64,000 nucleotides of DNA. Origin: Littorina saxatilis. Taxonomy: Eukaryota > Mollusca > Gastropoda > Littorinimorpha > Littorinidae. A program made the position numbers and the translations under genes. Every line of letters starts with the position of its first letter. Within the stretch, counting starts at the first letter, position 1. Below are positions 35,601 to 50,600 of this stretch, piece after piece. Below the pieces are notes generated by a model. The model saw only the letters and a list, made by a program, of their open reading frames with translations. It did no database searches and was not told the origin of the DNA. The DNA lies in NCBI RefSeq assembly GCF_037325665.1, contig NC_090246.1:58052873-58116872 (forward strand), read 5' to 3'.

Positions 35601-38600
35601 CTGAATTCCTCTTCCTGCACACTTTTCACTTCCCATCAGATGAGGTTTCTGCTTGAGGTTCAGTAAAGCTTCTGACATTACTTCCATGGCAGAATCACTT
35701 GACATTTGTTCTTTGACAATTATACGACGTGTTTGTCTGCTCCTGGAGCACTGGGGATCAAGCATATCCATGTACACATGACTTGCTTTTGCGCACCTCT
35801 TTGAAGGACAATGCACTGGCGATGCAGTTCTGTTTGGAATGCAGCTTTTTGAAACTGACTTTGTTACCGTACATGTTTTTCTACCAGTGAGTGGATCTCG
35901 TTGTTGGTGTATTACACAGCGCTGTTCTTGTGCGATATCTGTTGGGCACACTTTTCGAATATTGACCTTCTTTGTTTTTCCACAGGAACCCGTAGTGATC
36001 ACTGACGACGACACACCAACTATACCCCCGAAATCGTCTTCCTGCAGCTGTTGCACTTCTATTTTCTCATGTTTTTTACACCTTTTTTTCCTCGATCGTT
36101 TGCTTCTAGGGCCGCACCAAGTTGTTGATGTTGTTTTGATTGCATTACTCAATTGACAGTCTGACTGAATGGTGTCGACACTGCAAATCGCTTGACAAGT
36201 GCTTCCAGACAAAACTGGAGATCTGTTTGTAATTGTAGCATCGATGCTATACACTCGTGGCTCGTTTGCAGACACTCGCTCTCTTTTGGGTGGCGATTTC
36301 GCTTGAATCTTGAACTCTGCCACTCCGCCGTCAGTCGAAACGGAACTCTGTTTCACAATCTTCTTCTTCCTTTTGATAACATTTGGCACGTGTTCAAGAA
36401 CAGAAAGCGTGAGGTCTGAAGACGAGGAGCAGGGGAGCTCCATCACTGATACTGTTTCGCGTGTGGATGTTATACAACCCATTGCCTTTTTCAAGGACAT
36501 TTTCGTTGCACAAGTGGGAAACGAGTGGTCCAAAGCTTCGTTTTCTGCTTTGCACCTGAACTCTGTCATGATCAACTTAGAGCTTGGAGAAGTCCCACAA
36601 CACTCTTCCATCTTAACCAGTCTGGTCATCGGCTCGTCTGAGCTGTCGGAACTTGGTGGAGACATTTCAATTCTGAATGAAGGAGACTTGTTTTTATCAC
36701 AGGATGGCTCCGCCAGAATTCTGAATGTGGTTGTTCTTTTCTCGTTTCCAATCTTCGATGTTTTCTTGTTTGCATTTATATCTTTGTCCGTTCCTTTATC
36801 TTTGTCCTTTTGTTTGGCACTTTCCTTGTTAAAGTTCTGATCTTGATCACATACTTCACTTTGTTTGATTTTTTTCCTGCCAATGATCATACAAGGCTGA
36901 TTAGGAGACATGAATTTCCCACTGCTATTCGTGTCTTCACTTGACTCGACAGAGCCACGAGGCTTAGAAGACTTGAATTTTGCTCTGCTATTCGTTTTTT
37001 TACATGTCATCTCGACAGTGCCACGAGGCTTGTCCTTGCCATTTTCTCTCTCTCTAGCTAGGATAGCTTTGGGCCTGCTTTTTGGGTGACAGCGACATGG
37101 TTGGTGCTTGCACTTTGCACACGATTCTCGGCCATTGCTTTGAGATGGTAGCTTTGAATCTTTTACATCACTTCGCTTTTTGGCACCAGAACAATGAGGC
37201 TTCTGACGTATAGGGCTAAGACTGTTGATTGGAGTAAGCACTTTGAGAGTGTTAGGTTTCTGTTTAGGCTGGTCACGAGAAGACGTGCCATGGTGTTTTG
37301 AGGCCACCTTCTTTTCAGGACACTCGTGATACATTTTACTGTCGGGAGAACTCACTGACTTTCTTTGGCGATGCCGTGAAGGCCCCGACTTGTGAGTGCC
37401 AGATTCCTCGTCAACTACTCTGTCGCCTTCAAGTTCTTTGGTTCTCTGTTCCGATTGCTTTGAGGACCCACCTCTGTTATTATTTCGCGAATGGGCGCTG
37501 TTGAAGTCAGTTAAGCCTTTGCTGGCGGCTTTTGCATACTTATGCTTACACTGATGTGAAGACCCTTGATTGTTGTTTCTGGATGATACTCCATAATACA
37601 CGTGTTTGGTCTTTTGAACATCAGCTCTTTTTTCGTCGTATTGACAGAGACTACACTCAGAACTCGAGTAACCGGGAGATAGAACTTGTATAGTGTTGAG
37701 GTTTCGACGTACGCCTGGATGATGTGAGGTAGACGTAATGGCCACAGGGCGGCGTCCATTGCCAAAAGCCAACATGCTGCTTGGAACTGACTGCACAGAC
37801 ACTGAAACTGCAGCGTGTTTCTGATATCTTGTTTTCCGCCCTGGACTCTTTTTCGTCCTCCGTTTTTCGGCCCTTTTTTGACGAAAGAACGCGTTAGAGA
37901 CAGAGAATGAGACTAGTGAATCAGTGCTTGAGTTGGCTCGAAAATCCTTATACCGTCTGCCTGGAGACTGTGAGTGATGACGTCTTTTTGGGTGGCAGGA
38001 CTTGAAAACGACAGATTGCTCGGAATCCCACTCATTTGAGAGTGAAAGCAAAGGCGTGATTCCGTACGTAGTATACAGGGACGAACTGTCACTGGCATCT
38101 TCTTGCCCTTTCCAAAGGACATTGTTCCGCAGGTATCGGCTCGGAGTGGACTTATGTTTGATCAAGTGTGTTCCTTGCAGAAGTGGCTCTTGTTCATAGG
38201 ATCCCTGCATGCAGTAAATTGACTCTTGTGACCAAGTGGGCATTTTAATTGATTTTCTTTCTTTCCTACGTAGATCTCTTGGTCTGCGACTGACAGAAGA
38301 CACATCCTTTATCGTTTGATGTACTGCGGGCGCTCTCCTCGCACTTCCTGCACCTGTTGCATCTCTGAATTTCTTGGCGGCAATTTTCGCCTCTTCAATT
38401 GCTTTCCGAACATCTCGTGCAGCCTCTTTAGCTTGCATTAACTCGACGTTTATATTGCCAGACTGTAAATCTCCACTGGTTGATTCAACGTTCTTACAAT
38501 TAGCTGATTTACACACTCTTCCAGGCATAGTGTGTGGATCAAGAATGTGTGCCTCTGTAGACATGTTCTTGCATTTACTTTGTTGACACGATTCTGTATG

Positions 38601-41600
38601 TATCTTTGTCTTGTGTGAAGACCGATTATTTGATTGGCTCTGGACTTCTTGGTGAACTATTTTCACAGTTTTGACATTTCTTTTTTGCAATGGACTTTGG
38701 TTGTGTATGAGTATATTTTCAAACAGATTCGAATCAGTCGGACAACATGGCATGATCCGACGCCTGTTCGGTGTATGAAAAACTAAGCTTTCTGATTTTT
38801 CGTTCTGCTCTCCTGTGCTGAAATAGCAGTCTTCATGATAAACGCGAGGACTGTGACGCCGCACCGTTGTTGTAATGTACTCTATATCCGTGTCGGGGTG
38901 TAGAATCTCTATCCTTGCTACAGGCGAGTGGTGCTTACTGTGTTTGCAATCCTCACAGTTTTGTTTCGCGAGTTTAGTATTTTCCTTCTCTGCGCTTGTT
39001 TCTTTTATGTTTTCACTGCTGTCTGTTTCAAGTTTTATTATGTGTGTAGTTCTCTGTCTAGTTTTTGTTTTCCTGTGACTTGGATCAGTCTTAGCTTCTT
39101 CTGTATGGGTTGTTATGTACGTGCTCTCAGTCTCTCTGGTTTGTGTCGTCGGCATCCCACCACTGTTTACTTGTCCTTCTAAAACGGCAGACACGTCCCA
39201 CTCAGTCTGAAAGCTGTCTGGAGTGCACATGTTTATCTTAATGTGCCTTACCAAGGCGTCATCTGACGAAGAAAGATATGCACTCTGCTTAATAGATCCC
39301 GGACTAGACGAAGTCCAAGGACTATAACTTTCCTCGCGCAATATATCTGATGGTGCTTCCTGTGTTTGTCCTAGGGACACATTAACAACGAAAGTTTCTC
39401 TGTTTAAAAACATGTCTTCTGCAGAAGACAGATATCCACTCTGCTGGGCACCAATCTGACTGCAACTTATGCAAGAAAAGATGTCTTCATTTATGTCTCC
39501 CCCTGGCTCTTCTAAGTCGACACCTTTATCTTTTTGCATGCTTGCATAATCATCTGTTGGTATTACTCTGTTTTGAGTAGACAACGATGGGTCAGTATTT
39601 TTTCCATGAATTCCCTGGTTATTGGGTAATTGAGGAGCATCATTCACGACACTTTGCTCTCTGTTTAATAGCCACAGTAGCGGCGCAGTAGCAGGCTTGA
39701 TGTTCTCCTGTGGCTGACTTTTTTGTCCTAAATAATTGCTAACATCCTGAATGCTTTCGACGACAATTTGTTCCTCTGTGGGTGTCAATAATAGGGTTTG
39801 TGGGGCAGGTAATTTGACGCCACATTGACAACCACTATTTTGTCTTTCTGACGTAGCTGTTTTAGCTTTCTTCGCCGAGTCGTTTCCTTGTTTGGTGACC
39901 TGTTTGCTGGGTGCAGGTAATTTGACGCCACATTGACAACCACTATTTTGTCTTTCTGACGTAGCTGTTTTAGCTTTCTTCGCCGAGTCGTTTCCTTGTT
40001 TGGTGACCTGTTTGCTGGGTGTCTTGCTACTTGCAAGATCACTGTTCTTAAATGGCGAGCTAAGAGCACGTTTGTAATCATTTACATTGAAACCAAATCG
40101 CACTTGAGAGACATAGGATTCTTTACCCTCCTTTGCCTCATGTATTCCATCCAGCTCGGCTTTAGAATCCTTCAGGTTTGTTCTCCTTAACGAACTTTGG
40201 AACGAACTTTTCCTTGATTTCTTTGCCTTCTTAGACTGTTCATTTTGCGATGTTTCGGTTTTTTTACCTGTGGATGTGTCCGGTTGAAACTTAGCAGAAG
40301 AAGTCGAGCCAGAGCTAGATCCGTTTTCCTCATCTGTTTTATTTTCATTTATGTTTTCAGTTTCTCCTCTGCTCTTTCTATGAGCTTCTTTCCTTAATAA
40401 TGGTGCACTCATTTTAGTGTCAGTCAGTTTCAGTTTTGCAGAATCATTTGCTGTGGCCAATTCTTTGCTTGAAGAAGGGCCAGTTTGGTGAGACGTACTT
40501 GTGTCATTTGTAGATTCTGTTTCAGTGTCTGTTTTGTTATCATTCCCATTCAGAGCCTTCTTTGGTTTCGGTGTATCGGGAGGTGTTGAAAAGCGTGTTC
40601 TGCCTTTTGAAAGTCGTGAAAATAAAACCTTGTCAGTCTTATTTGACGATTGAAATTGCCGTGCTAAAACAAATTCTTCACTCGAAGTTGACGTTTTATT
40701 TGCGATTTGAGTTGAACTTAAGTCCTTGGAAGAATCGGTGGTAGTTTCGTTATCCGTTTTATTTTTGTTCACATTTGCTCTTTCACTATGGCTTGGAGAC
40801 AAGGGGGAATATTCCTGGATGGTAAATGCATCACCTAGGTTCATATTTTCAACAGTCCTGGACACAACCTTCTCACTGATAGCTGGTTTGGGTGTTTTAT
40901 TCTCATCCCCAGCGTCAACTCCACTGGTAAGCTCACAGACATCTGTTACAGAATTTTGTTCGTGTCTCTTTTGTGATGTAAGCAAACAAAAAGTCTTGTA
41001 TGATTTGCTGTTGGGCAAACCAAGCTTAGCTTTGGTCCCAGCAGGTTCTGTTTTCCAAGCTGCAATCTTGTTACTCTTATTGCTGAATATCTGTAAAGAT
41101 CTTTCGCATGATTGATGCATCCTAGAGGTCTTCTTCTCCTTGTGTGAAAATTTCGACCGTCCTGTACTGGTTTGATTTTGGTTTTTACTGTCGCATATGC
41201 CGACCTTTTCTTGTGAGGCGACTTTATTGTCCTCCTTTGGTGGATTTTTAAGTGTTGTCAAGGATTTCAGTTTCTGATTTATTTGGTTGGGTGACAGCCT
41301 TGAACTATATTCCTTTGATCTTCTGCAATCTCTTCCCAAAGTAGGTTTATCTGGCGAAGAATATGTACCTTGCAAAGAGTATTTGTTTGATGAGGAGCAT
41401 TTATCTGGCAAAGACTGTTTATCAGGCGAGGGGTGTTTTTTTGGCGAGGGATATTTTTCAAACGGTGCATGCTTTGGCTGAATTCTAACGCTCTCCTTTT
41501 TCAGCACAACCGTTCTTTTCTTGGCTGCCCTTTGTGGTGAGACAGAAGAGGCAGCAATGCTGCATCTGCATTTTGAAGGTGCAGATTCCGCATCACTGTG

Positions 41601-44600
41601 CATAAATAATCTTGCAACTTTACCGACATATTCTGGAAGATCTAGTATTGGAGGTCTCGCAACACCTAGCATTGATCCGCAGAGGTTAATAACGCTAGAC
41701 GTTTCATGGAGACAGGGGCTCGTGGAAACTGTGTCACGTGGACTATTGTTATTGGGACTAAAAGCCTTACGCGTTTCTTCGTGTGATATTCTCTCGTCAG
41801 CACTCCCCGTCAGATTTTGTGTGTTTGGCCTGTGTAAGCTTGCTTGTGAGACATCTGCATGCTCTCCAGCACGGTTATTGCTGCGTGTGCTATGTGCAGC
41901 AGAGTTCAAAGCAAAACTTGTTGCACGAGCACGCTTCGCTTGACCTGGAGGCGTATTGCTGGCATATCCAGAACTCAGATATTCAGAGTTGACATTTTCA
42001 GCACTTTTCTGTTTTACGTCATGCTTTTTTTGTCCCACTCTCAGGGATGGTATTGGTGTCACTTTATCCATTTTCAAAGCTTTAACGGGTTTTGGCAATC
42101 TGTCATAATTGTCGCCCAGGGAAGTGCGAGAATAGTTCCTGATAACGGATGCCTGTGCATATTGTTCGGCTTTCTCGCCTACTTCATTTTCATTTCGACA
42201 GCGCCCTAGCACGGCCGTTGCATAGCTGTCTTGTGAAGAAGCAGACATATCTGCACTTTGTCCACAATCGTTTGAAGATGATGCACACACAGGCCATGCA
42301 GGATAGGCCCTTGAAGGAGACTCGGATTTCTTGATTTGCATATCTCGGTAAAGTGCTTCCGTAGAACACACTCTCAGATTATCTTGTTCGTTCACAGAAG
42401 CTTTGCTTGATGTCGGTTGAACATCAAATGCCTCTGTTAATGCGACTTTTCCCAGTACTGAGCGCTTCACACCATTACTTTCTTCTGCTGCGTGTTTCAG
42501 CGATTTGGTTAAATATGTAGAATTGGGTATGGTTTTCTGTGACACGTTGGAGTCTGATTCGCTCAAGACAGAAAGCATTTCTGATATTTGTGTCAGACTG
42601 TCGTCTTCACAACTCTCATTTTGCACGGAAAAAGGGAACACATCTTGTGAACCTGCAGCTGCAGATGTCCGTTTGTTACCAGAGCAGTGGGACGATGTTT
42701 CATCGTCGTGCTGACTTATGCGAACATACTGACCCTTACCATGGCTCTGCCATACTTCTTTACAAGGCTGTTCATCAGCCCAAGATGTTTTCACGTCATT
42801 GTCTTTTTCCTTTATACAACTAGATTTAGTTTTCGTTTCAATGCTACCGAGACTGTATCTAGAGACTGCTCGTATCATCGAACTAACACTTATGTAGGCA
42901 AGATCTTCAGACACCGTAAACAAGGGACTACGGTATTCACTGTCTTGCTCAGTTTGATCTGTGCTTCTTCCGTACCGTTGAGGACAGTTTGGTGCTTCAT
43001 ATTTCTTGAAAGGTAAGTTGCCTTTGCTGATGACTCTGCATCTGTGACGTTCTCTTTCACTCTGACCTCTCAGTAATGCCTCGTTGGTTCTGAACACTTC
43101 TGCTAAAATATCATCATCTGTTCTCTCACCACAAGTCCTTTTTGCCAGGGAATCATGACAAGGCTTCGTTATCGTGTCTGATTTGGGGTTTTCGTGTTTT
43201 AAATGAATCGACGATTCATCATCAAGACTGGTTGTACTGGGTATGCCAGACTCGCTACTACCAGTACTTGGGTAACAACCTGTATCCCCAAAATGAGATG
43301 GAATCGAAAGAGAGTTCAGGCTGGTCTCAGAGCCATTGCTTAACAGCCAGTCTTCTATGTCCTTCTCGGTCGCGCTCTTTAAAAGAGAGTGATGCAGATG
43401 AGTAGGACTATTGCTGGACATGCTCCTAGACCGAGGAAGTTGGAATTCGCTCACATCAAGTTTTGTTCTATTCTTGGAGTTTCTTGGTGAGTGTTGTGAA
43501 ACAGATCTGTGTGTATGTGTATCACTTGTAGCTTTGGAAGTAGACTCGTAATGTTCGCACACATCTTTCACTGGTATTCCCTCGACAATTCGTGATTTTC
43601 GAGATGCTTTAGCTCTGATTGACTGTTGCATCTTCCTGTTAAAATAGCTGATTTTTTCTGATACTGACAATTCCTCCCTACCGCTACAGACAGAAATTGT
43701 GGACTGTTCACTAGATGTACTCTGTACTGCCAAATCTCGTGGTAAGGGGTTTGAATCTGAGACCTGGTTCAAAGTAGGACTATTGCTGGACATGCTCCTA
43801 GGCCGAAGAAGTTCGAATTCGCTCACATCAAGTTTTGTTCTATTCTTGGAGTTTCTTGGTGAGTGTTGTGAAACAGATTTGTGTATATGTGTATCACTTG
43901 TAGCTTTGGCAGTAGACTCGTAATGTTCGCACAAATGTACTGCCAAATCTCGTGGTAAGGGGTTTGAATCTGACACCTGGTTCTGTGTAGTTCTCCTTGT
44001 TGTTTCTTGACTGTGTGAAGAACTTTCTGTCTGCATGTTACCACCGGTAGATAGAACCTCTACAGACCGCAGATAACTTACATTCGGTTGACTTGATGTG
44101 GACACACAGTTAGTCAGAGGCCTTTTCAGAGATGTCTGGTCAACTGCAGAACTCTTTGGGGACGGGTCAGAAGCATTTTGGTTTCTTGATAGATGACCTG
44201 CGGCTTCTTCGTGTACTGCTGTATTTCTCCACTCAAAGTTTCTTCTTGGCTTTTTCTGGAGACTAGCATCTGGCGTACCATAATCATCTGAACACCCAGA
44301 CAAACTTTGAAAGGAATCAGATGATAGAAGGTCATCTGAAAACTGTCCCCTACTGTCTATTAGTGAGGAAGATGAGAGGATAGAAGAGCTGCAAGAATGT
44401 ACTGGAACTGCATCAGTATCTGGAATAGCCTGTGGTGATTTTCTGTCTGTTCCAGTGACCTTGAGGATGGGCTTTCCAGTAAAAGGGTCAAGTGTTTGAG
44501 ACACCACACACATAGACAAATACACCGCACTGGCTTCGTCCAGTGGCGATAATGTATCTTGTGTTCCCCACGCTCTTTTTTGTGTCTGTGTGTTCTCACA

Positions 44601-47600
44601 TTTCATATTGCTATTCATGTTTTGGCCAACTAAGGTCTTGCTCAGTTTCTCTGAGTTGCAATCTACACTGGCGTCAGTTTTCATAGTGGTCTTCTTGGTC
44701 TCTCTCGGTGTATCATTGCCCTGTGTTTTTGGCTGTTCTCTAACTTGCGTATTAAGTGAATTTCTCTTGTTATTTTCTGTACCTTTTGATTTTAGAACGT
44801 TGCGGATACTTAGCGCTGAGAGATCTTTCTCTTGCATGACTATAGGACTGCGCCAGACAGATTTGTCACCCCTCCTCTCTATGGCATACCCTTTAGCGTT
44901 CATCACATTTGCAGTAACATCTCTTTCCCCAGCCTTTTTCAACAGCGGTTTCTGTGTGGCCGACGGGCGTGTGCAATTGACTTTTGGTAATGGTCGAAGG
45001 CGACGCAGAGGAGAGGTTTGGCGATTCCACTTGTAACGCTTTGAGCTCGGGGAAGCATTACTTGAATTAATGTTTGGTACAATCTTGTCCTTGTAAGGTG
45101 ATGTAAGGTGCTTTGTAGTGTTGTGTCTGTGCTGCTCTGTTGATAATGCGCCCACGGTATATATGACTTTTTCTTTGCGTGGTACAATTGCTTTTGTTCC
45201 TCTCTCTGTAGACCTGGCTACACCAGGGAAGGAATGGTCCAACTGAGCCTGTTTTCTTGATGTTTGGGTGGTATTCATACTCTGTGTTACTGTTTTCCGT
45301 GGGCTGTTGCGTTTGTTATTTTGGGGCAAAACATCTTTACTGGTGTGGCTAGCAGCACGTGAAAGCAGTGTATTGGAATCGCCGGCATTCCTTGTGTTGT
45401 CAGCATCATCTAGGGTTGCAATTTTACTCAATACTGGGTGCTCCATGATCGTGTAAGAAGAAATACCAATCGCATCTGGAACATATGAGCTACTGGAATC
45501 ATGGAACTGCATTTTGAAGAGCGTCTCGTCAGGTGTGCACCCGTCTGTCTGCTGATTGTCAGCCATACTGTCATATCCTGACGAGTTCAGCATCACGGTT
45601 TCACACAACCGTTGCAAATTAGATGAAGGTATTTGGTAAGACAAATGCAGATCGACAACCTTGTCGTCTTCTTTGCTGCTTGATTCACTTTCTCCCGTTT
45701 GAGAACTTGAAATACTACTCACTTCATTTGAGTACAGGGTTTCCGGAATGTTTTCCGTGCTGGATTGGTATGGACTCTCCAAGTTGAATAATTGCATCAA
45801 TTGAGTGATCTCTGCAAAATCTTCATAGGACCTAACAAGAGTCTCATAATAAGGATCCTTTTCTGTGATTTCTTCACCTTTTGTTTCCTCAGAACTTGTA
45901 CTTTGCACAACGCTGCCTGTGTCGAGAAAATTGTCTTCGGCAGACGGTGCCCAAATCCCTGAATGACAGTCATCATTGGTGTGATTTTCATTAAACTCAC
46001 TGCCGCTACCTGTAGAGGTCCTCAAAAAAGGGAGATCAAAAAAATTGGCACAGAGTTCTTCCTTACATTCAACACTCTCGGAGGGTGACGCATAACTTTG
46101 TAGAAACCTATACATCATTTCTACTTTTCCCGAGTGTTCTCTCACATCTGCTTTCTCGGGAGGAATTGTATAGATTTCTGCGGTTGTTCCACTTGTGCTA
46201 AGACTTTCAGTACGTCCTAGGTGGGTGTCAAAACCATAGACATCATCTTCTTGACTGTTCATCGAAGTTCTATCAGACGACGATTCTTCATATTGGGTCA
46301 GTTCGCTTAGATTGTTCGATTCATTCTTTATGGTTGTTTTTTGATCACAATGTTCATGGCTAACTGAAATAAACCCATTACTGCTTTCTGAAGAAATTGA
46401 AACAGGTTCGAACTCTTCACTATACAAAAGTTGCCTTTGTCTCTCGTACCTGTTTGGTGATAGCAGGGCATGCAGCGCATGGACGTCTATACTTGAGGCA
46501 GAAGAAACTGGTGATAATGAGAAAGTTGGTGTGTTAGCTACGTGATTTTTGATCTTGTCAACCGCATGAAGTGCGCAGTCAATTAGCTCACGAATACTTC
46601 TCTGGGTGATTTCGGCCCCCTGTGGAGACAGTATTCTTACGTCTTGGTACACACCTGGTGAGTATGAAGACTTTGTTCCTGTTTTTGAATAATTTACAAA
46701 CGAGTCCCAGGGGACATCGTCACTGGAGGAGTCATACTGAAGCATATCCTGGTCCTTACTCTTTAGTAGCTTTTTCTTTAAACAGCGGAAAATTCTCTTT
46801 AAGATGTGAACCAGAACTACAACTTCATCTTCCTTTACGCTGTGGGTGATTCGCATAATGTCCTTTTCATCTTGCTCCTGAGGTTCTTCTTGTCCACTCT
46901 TTTCTGTCGGTCTACTCATCACTTTCTTGTGTGCAACACTTTCCTGGTGTTCTAGATTTTCTTTTATTTGCGATTTTGCTTGCGAGAGTTCATCCCTCCT
47001 ATCAGCTTTCTGCATATTTGTAACAAAAGGCTTGACGGGAGAACTATTCCTCTGAGTAAAGGAAGGGATTTTGTTATACACACCTCTGGTTTGTGGATCA
47101 CGATGGCTGACCAGATCAACGTTGGTACTGAAAGGCGTCGCATTGAGTGGACCTTGCGTATGAGAACGTTTATAGCCAACCTGCTTTTCGTTGACATAGG
47201 AAGGTTTAGAAGGCTTTTTGTTATACAGCCCTGTGATTTGTGGATCACGATGGTTGGCCAGATTAACGTTAGTACTTAAAGGTGTCTTATTGAGTGGACC
47301 TTCCATATAGGAACGTTTATTGCCAAGCTGCTTTTCGTTGACATAGGAAGGTTTCAAACTCGGCGCCTTACTACTAGATCTATTTGTTCTTACTGGTGAC
47401 GGTGGCTGATGTTGTCCTGCACCTCTAGCAGTGTATTCTTCCTGTAGCTGCTTTTCGTTGACAAAGGAAGGTTTGAAACTCGGCGCTTTACTACTAGATC
47501 TATGTGTTCTTACTGGTGACCGTGGCTGATGTTGTCCTGCACCTCTGGCAGTGAATCCTTTTTGAAGCTGCTTTTCGTTGACATCGAAAGGTTTGAAACT

Positions 47601-50600
47601 CGCCGCTTTACTACTAGATTTATTTGTTCTTACCGGTGACGGTGGCTGCTGCTGTTCTGCACCTCTAGCAGTGAATCCTTCTTGAAGCTGCTTTTCGTTG
47701 ACATAGGAAGGTTTGAAACTCGGCGCTTTTCTACTAGATTTATTTGTTCTTACCGGCGACGGTGGCTGACGTTGTGCACCTCTAGCAGTGAATCCTTTCT
47801 GAAGATGCTTTTCGTTGACATAGGAAGGTTTGAAACTCGGCGCTTTACTACTAGATCTATGTATTCTTACTGGTGACGGTGGCTGATGTTGTCCTGCGCC
47901 TCTAGCAGTGAATCCTCCCTGAAGCTGCTTTTCGTTGACATAGGAAGGTTTGAAACTCGGCGCTTTACTACTAAATATATTTGTTCTTACCGGTGACGGT
48001 GGCTGCTGCTGTTCTGCACCTCTAGCAGTGTATCCTTCCTGAAGCTGCTTTTCGATGACATAGGAAGGTTTGAAACTCGGCGCTTTACTACTACATTTAT
48101 TTGTTCTTACCGGTGACGGTGGCTGCTGCTGTTCTGCACCTCTAGCAGTGAATCCTTCCTGAAGCTGCTTTTCGGTGACATAGGAAGGTTTGAAAATCGG
48201 CGCTTTACTACTAGATTTATTTGTTCTTACCGGTGACGGTGGCTGCTGCTGTTCTGCACCTCTAGCAGTGTATTCTTCCTGTAGCGAGTATTTTCTAGGT
48301 AAGCTTGGCGTTCCTGGCCGATAATGATCACCACGTGACAAATTCGTTTTTCCTGCATAAATGTTGTGGGTTTTCTTTTCTGTGAGATAGGTAATGTTGC
48401 TTGCTTTATCTCCTTTGATGTACGTTGCCTCGGTTGCTGCAAGGTTCAGCCTCACAGAAGAAGCCTTTTTGAAGATCCTTGGCATCTGGAGCGTGTCGTG
48501 TTTTTCCCCTGCAAGTTTCGTTCTCTTAATTTCGTGCAGCGGTGATACGTACGTTTGCTGTGCAGGTTCTCTATATGTCATGCTATGCTTTCTCTGATAC
48601 TCTTTACTTCGTTGAGAATCTTCAGTCGGACTTTGACAGTTGCTCCTATCTCGCGATTCTGAGCGTGAATCCTGGTAGTCGTTGGGATACGGGGTTGATG
48701 AGGGTTTTCTCCCGATTTGAAAAAAGGACGCATTTTTGGGGGACATCCTTTGACGAAATTGTGTACTCAAGTCCAATACTGGGCTCACAGGCAGTGGAAA
48801 TTCCCTTGTTCTTAGGCCTTTTTCAGATACTGACACGACTGAAAGTGTTCCTTGCCCGGCATTATGTACATGGTCCGTTTGGCGATGATTCTCTGTTTCG
48901 CTTTCTTTGAAATATTTGCGAGGACCTCTGTATACCTCCCCGACGTTGTGACTTTTATCTGGCCTGCTTATCATTATTTTAGGAGATATATTGCGCGGCT
49001 GTGTTTCAGCGGTATGTCTTTCGGACATAAATAAGGGCGTATCGACTGGCTTATTCCTTTTTGGAGATGGATACGGTGTTGAAGGCTTTTTATGAGCTGG
49101 CAGGCGGTGAGCCGATGAGGGCGTAGCGTTCTGCACCTCTTCTGGCCTATAACGCCGTGGTGGCGTACCGTTATGTAACAGTCGTGGCGTATAATGTTGT
49201 GGCAGCATAATACATTGCCGCTCCGCAGACTGAGGACGTCGTCGTGTGCCCATAATACGCGCTACCTCTGCGTCTGAAGCACTTGACGGGGAACTTCGTG
49301 TACTAGTACGTCTCTTTGACGCCAGCGTCTGTTCGATTGAGGGTGGAGAAAGAACCAAACCAAAGTGTTTTGAAGGTGGTTCGCTAACTACATGGGATGC
49401 CTTTCTCTTATCAGACGATATATCCAAATGAGCAGTACTGTTTTTTTGGTCTTGGGGAGTTAGTGAAAAGACTGGTCTAAATGTTGAGATGTGACTCTCA
49501 TCGTGGTAACGCGAGTTAGAGTCCGGGTATGCCTCAAATGGCTTACCTGAGACATTCCTTTGGACATTCCCAGAAGATACACGGGTGAACGATCCTTTGG
49601 GTGTACAGAATTCTTGACAGGATACAACTTCACGTGGTTCAGTACCTCTGCCAGTTTGCCGCAGCCTGTCAAGTGCAGTGTCTGAACCAGATATACTCAA
49701 GCTCGGATATTCACCAGATGACTCATCTAACAATTTTATTTCTTTAGACCGAATTCTTGGAATCGATGCACTCCAGGATTTGTTGTAAGAGGGCCTATGC
49801 AACCTGCTCATTCCTGAAAGTGTCGGCTGAACTCCTGATTTTGAAACTGTTTCAAGATAAGTAGGTGGTGGAAGTTCCTTTGTTGTGATACTCTTTACTG
49901 CAGGAATTAGTTTTGAGGACTTGTGAAAAGCAACTGGTAATCGATCTGTTCTCAGAGGCCTGTCACTCTCTTTCTGTTTCACCGCAGCGGTGCTATACGT
50001 CGGTTCGGGTGGACTTGATGGTTGAGAAACTTTTCCCAATAACTTCTCTGATGTCTTTGAATCAAGGCTTGATGCCCCGCTTTCTGTCGGAGATGTTGAC
50101 TGACCTCGCACCTTTAAGTTTTGATGTTTTAAAATCATACTGATGAAGGTACCAATGACCTTATAACTTTGCAAGAGTCTTCGCATCAAATCTTCAGAGA
50201 GGATGGGACAGTCCAAAGGCTCCACTTTTACACTGCCTGTATTATTAACAGACTCAGGTTCTTTGTCACCCTGACTTGTAGTCTTTCCCGATAATGCTCT
50301 TTCTCTTGCTTGCTGTCGGTCCGCTCCTCCTTGGGCATCTTTTATGATTGAAACCTTCCTCTGAAAGCTTCTGCCGTGATGGTCTTTGAGAACCCTGGAT
50401 ACAGGCTGCAGCTCGTCAACTACGGGAGGATTGTCTGTGCTTATTGCTGAGACAAACGAGTCGGACGCAGTCGACGAATCTCCTCTTTTAACTGAAGATA
50501 CACTTGATAGATTAATGCAAGAGGTTAATTCTGATTGAGAGAAAGAATCATCAACGCGATGGAGGTTTCCGTTACTGGCGGAAGTGTTTGGCTTCTTGTC

